Shown here piece by piece: positions 25,739-29,274 of a stretch of DNA of 29,274 nt. The DNA lies in the NCBI GenBank assembly GCA_019419455.1, contig DXZW01000026.1:1-29274 (forward strand), read 5' to 3'. This DNA comes from Collinsella sp. (GTDB lineage Bacteria > Actinomycetota > Coriobacteriia > Coriobacteriales > Coriobacteriaceae). The position numbers and the translations under genes were made by a program. The notes under the pieces were generated by a model. That model was given only the letters and a program-made list of their open reading frames with translations, had not been told where the DNA came from and made no database searches. The first letter of the stretch is position 1. Each line of letters starts with the position of its first letter.

Positions 25739-27577
25739 TTATTTGTTGACCTGGCCGGCGCGGACGGCTGCCTTCTTACGGTCGGTGGCGTTGAGCAGAC
25801 GCTTGCGCAGGCGGATGTTCTTGGGAGTAATCTCCACCAGCTCGTCGTCGGCGATGTACTCCAGCGCCTCCTCCAGAGAGAAGGTGCGAGGCGGCACCAG
25901 CTGCACGGAGATGTCGGAGGTCGAGGAACGCTGGTTACCCAGGTTCTTGGTGCGGGCGATGTTGACGACCATGTCGCCGGCCTTGCTGCGCTCGCCCACG
26001 ATCATGCCCTCGTAGCACTCGGTACCCGGCTCAACAAACAGCTGACCGCGCTCCTGCAGCGTACCCAGGGCGTAGGCAACGGCCTTCTCGGTGGTCATGG
26101 AGATCATGGCGCCGTTCTGGCGGTTGCCGATCTCGCCGGCGTAGGGGCCATACTCCAGGAAGGTGTGGTAGAACACGCCCTCGCCGTGGGTGACGTTCAT
26201 GATGCGGTTCTTAAGGCCCATGATGCCACGCGTCGGGATCTTAAACTCAAGGTGCGTCACGATGCCCGAGGTATCCATGCTCGTCATGATGCCACCGGAG
26301 GTGCCGAAGACCTCAACGACCTTGCCCGAGTACTCGTCCGGGCACTCGACGACGGCCTGCTCGACAGGCTCCATCTTGTTGCCGTTCTCGTCCTTCTTAA
26401 ACAGAACGCGCGGACGACCGACCTGGAACTCAAAGCCCTCGCGGCGCATGGACTCCATCAGAACGGACAGGTGCAGAATGCCGCGGCCCGAGACCTCGAC
26501 GCCGCTCTTGTCCTCGAGCTCCTCGATCTTCATGGTCACGTTGTTCTCGGCCTCGTTGAACAGGCGCTCCTTGAGCTGACGGGCGCCAACGATATCGCCG
26601 TCGCGGCCGACGAGCGGGGAGGTCGAAGCCTCAAAGACGATGGACAGGGTCGGCGGGTCGATCTCGATGGGCTCGAGCTCGACGGGATTCTCGGGGTCGG
26701 TGTAGACATCGCCGATATCGGTGCGGTCGATGCCCACAACGGCGGCAATGTCGCCGGCGCCGACTTCCTGGCACTCGGTACGGCCCAGGTAGTCGAAGGT
26801 AAAGAGTTGCTTGACGGTAGCGGTGGCGCTGGAGCCGTCGTTCTTGACAACCAGGATCTGATCGCCCTGGTGAATGGTACCGGAGTACACGCGACCGATA
26901 CCGATGCGGCCAACGAAGTTGGAGTGGTCGATGGTCACGCACTGCATGGCCAGCGGGGCGTTCTCGTCAACCTCGGGCGCAGGCATGTCGTCGATGATCA
27001 TATCGAGCAGCGGATACATGTCCATATTGCCGTCGTTGGGGTCAAGGCGGGCAAAGCCATTCATGGCGCTGGCGTAGACCACGTGCTCCATGGCGAACTC
27101 GAGCTGGTCGTCGGTGGCACCCAGGTCGGCCATAAGGTCCAGGCAGTCGTTATAGGCCTTCTCGGGGTTGGCACCCGGACGATCGATCTTGTTGATGACG
27201 ATCATGATCTTAAGGCCGGTGTCGATAGCGTGACGCAGCACGAAGCGGGTCTGGGGCATGGGGCCCTCAAAAGCGTCGACCAGCAGCAGGGCGCCGTCGG
27301 CCATACGCAGCACGCGCTCGACCTCGCCGCCAAAGTCGGCGTGGCCCGGGGTGTCGATGACGTTGATCTTGACGTCCTTGTACTCGATAGAGATGTTCTT
27401 GGCGAGAATCGTAATGCCGCGCTCGCGCTCCTGGTCGTTGGAATCCAGGACGCGGTCCTCGACCTGCTGGTTGGCACGGAAGGCGTCCGTGGCACGCAGG
27501 AGCTTGTCGACCATCGTCGTCTTGCCGTGGTCGACGTGAGCGATGATGGCGATGTTCCTCAGATTGTCTACGCGCAT
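25739..27577 (-). CDS. typA: Ribosome-associated translational GTPase TypA/BipA
   Basis: TypA is an EF-G-like GTPase that binds the ribosome and helps in stress and 50S assembly. The 612-residue protein has the full G-domain: G1 AHVDHGKTT (13-21), switch RGITI (53-57), G3 DTPGHADF (75-82) and G4 NKID (129-132). Domain II, the EF-G-like domains and the TypA-specific C-terminus (RIRLRKRLL-like region ending in ATDRKKAAVRAGQVNK) follow. ATG follows AGGGGAACTAC. It is alone on its unit, with a 117-bp gap upstream in which I could not pick a clear promoter. Confidence 0.98.
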   Translation of the reverse strand: MRVDNLRNIAIIAHVDHGKTTMVDKLLRATDAFRANQQVEDRVLDSNDQERERGITILAKNISIEYKDVKINVIDTPGHADFGGEVERVLRMADGALLLVDAFEGPMPQTRFVLRHAIDTGLKIMIVINKIDRPGANPEKAYNDCLDLMADLGATDDQLEFAMEHVVYASAMNGFARLDPNDGNMDMYPLLDMIIDDMPAPEVDENAPLAMQCVTIDHSNFVGRIGIGRVYSGTIHQGDQILVVKNDGSSATATVKQLFTFDYLGRTECQEVGAGDIAAVVGIDRTDIGDVYTDPENPVELEPIEIDPPTLSIVFEASTSPLVGRDGDIVGARQLKERLFNEAENNVTMKIEELEDKSGVEVSGRGILHLSVLMESMRREGFEFQVGRPRVLFKKDENGNKMEPVEQAVVECPDEYSGKVVEVFGTSGGIMTSMDTSGIVTHLEFKIPTRGIMGLKNRIMNVTHGEGVFYHTFLEYGPYAGEIGNRQNGAMISMTTEKAVAYALGTLQERGQLFVEPGTECYEGMIVGERSKAGDMVVNIARTKNLGNQRSSTSDISVQLVPPRTFSLEEALEYIADDELVEITPKNIRLRKRLLNATDRKKAAVRAGQVNK

Positions 27578-27694
27578 GTAGTTCCCCTATCTTCTATCCA
27601 TATACAAACGGCACGCGTATGCGGCCCGCCCAGCGATACAACGCTCAGCGGGAATATTGAGCCTTTTACCGAAAACTCGTTTATTTTAGCGATT

Positions 27695-28144
27695 TTAGAT
27701 GAGAGGGGTTTCCTCACCTGCAGGTTCAGGGTCGCTCCACATAAAACCATCGCCGGCGCCCATGCCCTCATACAGCACATATGCCGAAAAACCGCTCTCG
27801 AGCGTGGTTTCGAAGAAGCTCACGAGCAGAGCATCGTGATAGCCGCCGTCAATCTCGACACAGCCGGTGTAGCCGATGGCATAGCGGGCGATACGGCCCA
27901 GACCCTCGTCCTTAAGACCCATCTTGTGCTCGGAGATAAAGTTGGTGGCCGCCTCCAGGCACGCCTCTTCGCCGTCCTCGTCGAGCGCCGCCAGATATCG
28001 GTTGGAAGCAGCGTCCTCAATCGCCACAACTACGCCCGGATTCTCGCCGGCGGCAAGGTCGTCCAAGAACGCGCCGATCAGATCGCACACCATGGCGTCG
28101 AGCTCGGCGGAGACGTTACCGGCATCCTGCATATCCTGTGCCAT
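27695..28144 (-). CDS. Conserved-looking hypothetical protein
   Basis: I do not recognise this acidic 149-residue protein. It has no membrane segment or signal peptide. It mixes helix-like stretches (LDAMVCDLIGAFLDDLAAG, ACLEAATNFISEHK) with likely beta strands (NPGVVVAIEDAA, SAYVLYEGMGAGDGFMW), and has three cysteines. GGAAGG lies eight bases before ATG. It begins 30 bases after the small membrane protein gene and is probably the last gene of the bifunctional-nuclease unit. Confidence 0.8.
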   Translation of the reverse strand: MAQDMQDAGNVSAELDAMVCDLIGAFLDDLAAGENPGVVVAIEDAASNRYLAALDEDGEEACLEAATNFISEHKMGLKDEGLGRIARYAIGYTGCVEIDGGYHDALLVSFFETTLESGFSAYVLYEGMGAGDGFMWSDPEPAGEETPLI

Positions 28145-28174
28145 CTTTAGACCTTCCCATCGAGTCTGGCGTCG

Positions 28175-28564
28175 TTACAGTTCTTGCGCCTCGGCGGCGA
28201 TCTTGGCGGCAGCGTCGCGGGCGCGCATCATATCCATCGCGCGCTTGTCGAGCACCTTGATCTGACTGGTCAGCATGACCGCGTCGACCACACCCCAGAT
28301 CACGAGGCCCGTAGAGATCGAAAACCCAAGCGCACCAACTGTACCACGAAGGCGCGAGCAGATTGCCGCAACAAGGGCGGAGATGACAACCATCTTGATA
28401 AACGAGCCGCGGCGTTCGCGAAGCGTGCGGGCCTGCGTCACATAGGCAATGCGAGCCGCCTCAGAAGCCTCCGAGCGCATCTGGGCCTCGCGGGCGATTG
28501 CAGCCGCCTCGGCAGAAACTCCGGCGCTCATGAGTGCGCACTCCGTCGCGTGTTTGTCGAGCAT
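28175..28564 (-). CDS. Small two-helix membrane protein, unknown function
   Basis: The 129-residue protein has a charged, alanine-rich helical N-terminus (about 1-55), two hydrophobic segments (about 57-70 and 77-100, VVISALVAAICSRL and LGFSISTGLVIWGVVDAVML), and an alanine/arginine-rich helical tail. I know no family for it. Its ATG follows directly after the TAA of the upstream gene (TAAATG), and there is no ribosome binding site of its own, so translation probably depends on reinitiation. The next gene starts 30 bases downstream. Confidence 0.75.
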   Translation of the reverse strand: MLDKHATECALMSAGVSAEAAAIAREAQMRSEASEAARIAYVTQARTLRERRGSFIKMVVISALVAAICSRLRGTVGALGFSISTGLVIWGVVDAVMLTSQIKVLDKRAMDMMRARDAAAKIAAEAQEL

Positions 28565-29065
28565 TTAAAAGTCATCGGGGGAGAGCGTATGGACGAACTC
28601 GTCGAACTTTTCGAACTCTTGCTCGTCGTCGACTTCCTCGGCGTGCGGTGAGACGGTGCCCAGGCGATTCATGATGTCGTCTTCAACGAACATGGGGGCA
28701 TTGCTGCGTACGGCAAGGGCGATGGCATCGCTCGGACGCGCATCGATCCGATGCTCGTTGCCATCGGCCAACACGACAACCGTCGCGTAGAACACGGGCG
28801 GCTCGGCGCGGACGATTTCGACGCGCTCGAGCTTGGCGCCCAGGGCGTCGACGGTGTCGAGCAGCAGGTCATGTGTGATTGGGCGATCGGCGCGGCCGCT
28901 ATCGATGCCGCGGCTAATGGCCGCAGCTTCAAACGAACCAGTCTGAATGGAAAGGGAACGCAGCGGCGCGGGCGAGTCCGATTTGCTGCAGCGCTCGCGA
29001 AGCACGATAAGCGATGGCACGGGACCGGCGGCCATGACGATGGTCTCTATGTCGACACGAACCAT
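28565..29065 (-). CDS. Bifunctional nuclease family protein (BFN, DNase-RNase domain)
   Basis: The 166-residue protein belongs to the BFN family (PF02577), which in plants and Mycobacterium has been linked to DNA and RNA cleavage; its bacterial role is unsettled. The core has the diagnostic RPSDAIALAVRSNAPMFVED motif, preceded by the VFYATVVVL strand and the RADRPITHDLL helix. An acidic tail (EEVDDEQEFEKFDE) ends it. GGAGGTGTTCC before ATG 29065 decides the start; ten extra codons upstream have no support. It leads a three-gene unit. Confidence 0.9.
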   Translation of the reverse strand: MVRVDIETIVMAAGPVPSLIVLRERCSKSDSPAPLRSLSIQTGSFEAAAISRGIDSGRADRPITHDLLLDTVDALGAKLERVEIVRAEPPVFYATVVVLADGNEHRIDARPSDAIALAVRSNAPMFVEDDIMNRLGTVSPHAEEVDDEQEFEKFDEFVHTLSPDDF

Positions 29066-29121
29066 GGAACACCTCCGGTACGTAGCGGTTAACACGCGGC
29101 GGCCCGCCGCATTGAATAGCT

Positions 29122-29151
29122 ATACTACCCAAACTTTCGCGCAGCACACAA
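29122..29151 (-). promoter_or_regulatory. Candidate promoter of the BFN unit
   Basis: On the minus strand TTGTGT (29151-29146), 18 bases, then TAGTAT (29127-29122), about 57 bases before the start. The hexamers are fair. A GC palindrome (29096-29110) lies in the leader. Confidence 0.45.
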
Positions 29152-29155
29152 AATC

Positions 29156-29194
29156 AAAGTAGTTAATTTGGGACAGAGCTTTTTTGACTACCTT
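29156..29194. repeat. Shared-loop hairpin element, copy B
   Basis: AAAGTAGTT (29156-29164) pairs with GACTACCTT (29186-29194), one mismatch and one wobble, around AATTTGGGACAGAGC plus TTTTTT. The loop matches the element at 5793 at about 18 of 21 positions, and GTAG/CTAC appears at the foot of both stems. It lies between the end tRNA terminator and the BFN promoter. Confidence 0.6.
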
Positions 29195-29204
29195 CTGTGG
29201 ATAA

Positions 29205-29235
29205 GAAAAAAGCCCCGAGGCAACGCCCCAGGGCT
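29205..29235 (-). terminator. Terminator of the tRNA at the right edge
   Basis: On the minus strand AGCCC (29235-29231) pairs with GGGCT (29215-29211), with an inner GGGGC/GCCTC stem, followed by TTTTTT. It stands 15 bases after the CCA end of the partial tRNA. Confidence 0.85.
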
Positions 29236-29249
29236 CTTCACAGTTTTGA

Positions 29250-29274
29250 TGGTGGACCTGACAAGATTCGAACT
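29250..29274 (-). tRNA. 3' end of a tRNA gene, cut by the window edge
   Basis: The minus strand ends with the T-loop TTCGAAT, T-stem CTTGT, acceptor strand CAGGTCC, discriminator A and an encoded CCA, then a terminator. The anticodon lies beyond the window, so the amino acid cannot be assigned. Confidence 0.85.

Noticed and set aside
25643..28150. 835-codon open frame on the plus strand opposite typA
   Set aside because: It is antisense to typA, whose motifs are certain. Its composition (many His, Val, Asp, Leu, Gly) is what the reverse complement of GC-rich codons gives, and it has no family motif.

Overview
The window looks like a chromosomal segment of a high-GC Gram-positive bacterium of the class Coriobacteriia. 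Collinsella is my best guess, from the overall feel of the proteins and intergenic sequence rather than from any search. Supporting signs are the GC-rich third codon positions, strong AGGAGG-type ribosome binding sites, a [4Fe-4S]-type PurF with a propeptide, a class B sortase, and tRNA genes that encode their own CCA. Nearly all genes lie on the minus strand. Only three protein genes and two tRNAs are on the plus strand.

Layout. At 1-3750 is a purine block: purF, then purM and purN, which overlap. At 4035-5264 is a plus-strand CmpB-type membrane protein; purF and this gene diverge from a shared promoter region. At 5355-7337 is a minus-strand group: purE, a class B sortase and a MoaE-like protein. 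After a 438-bp gap holding three long inverted repeats come carA-carB (7776-12531). Next, read leftward, come purA, purD, a Nudix hydrolase, an ABC exporter and a single-pass membrane protein (12738-19106). A replication/ribosome cluster, rpsF-ssb-rpsR-rplI plus dnaB, fills 19198-22504.

From 23010 there are two adjacent plus-strand serine tRNAs (GGA and CGA anticodons), each with a terminator. They are followed by repeat-rich DNA that includes an inverted copy of the tRNA 3' end. Then come a TRIC-family membrane protein and an exported bactofilin-like protein. The right end returns to the minus strand: a bifunctional-nuclease-family gene, two small hypothetical genes and typA. The window ends inside a minus-strand tRNA.

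The genes supply five purine-pathway enzymes acting before or at IMP formation (PurF, D, N, M, E) and PurA, which starts AMP synthesis. PurC, B, L, H and K are not here. CarAB makes carbamoyl phosphate for pyrimidines and arginine, so nucleotide precursor synthesis is the main theme. The coding content is largely conventional. The unusual content is intergenic: long perfect or near-perfect inverted repeats, several placed over ribosome binding sites or directly after stop codons, and a family of hairpins with different stems but a nearly identical loop (5793, 12669, 29156). I found no phage, CRISPR array or complete insertion sequence. I did not find a clearly new multi-gene system; the strongest leads are these non-coding elements.
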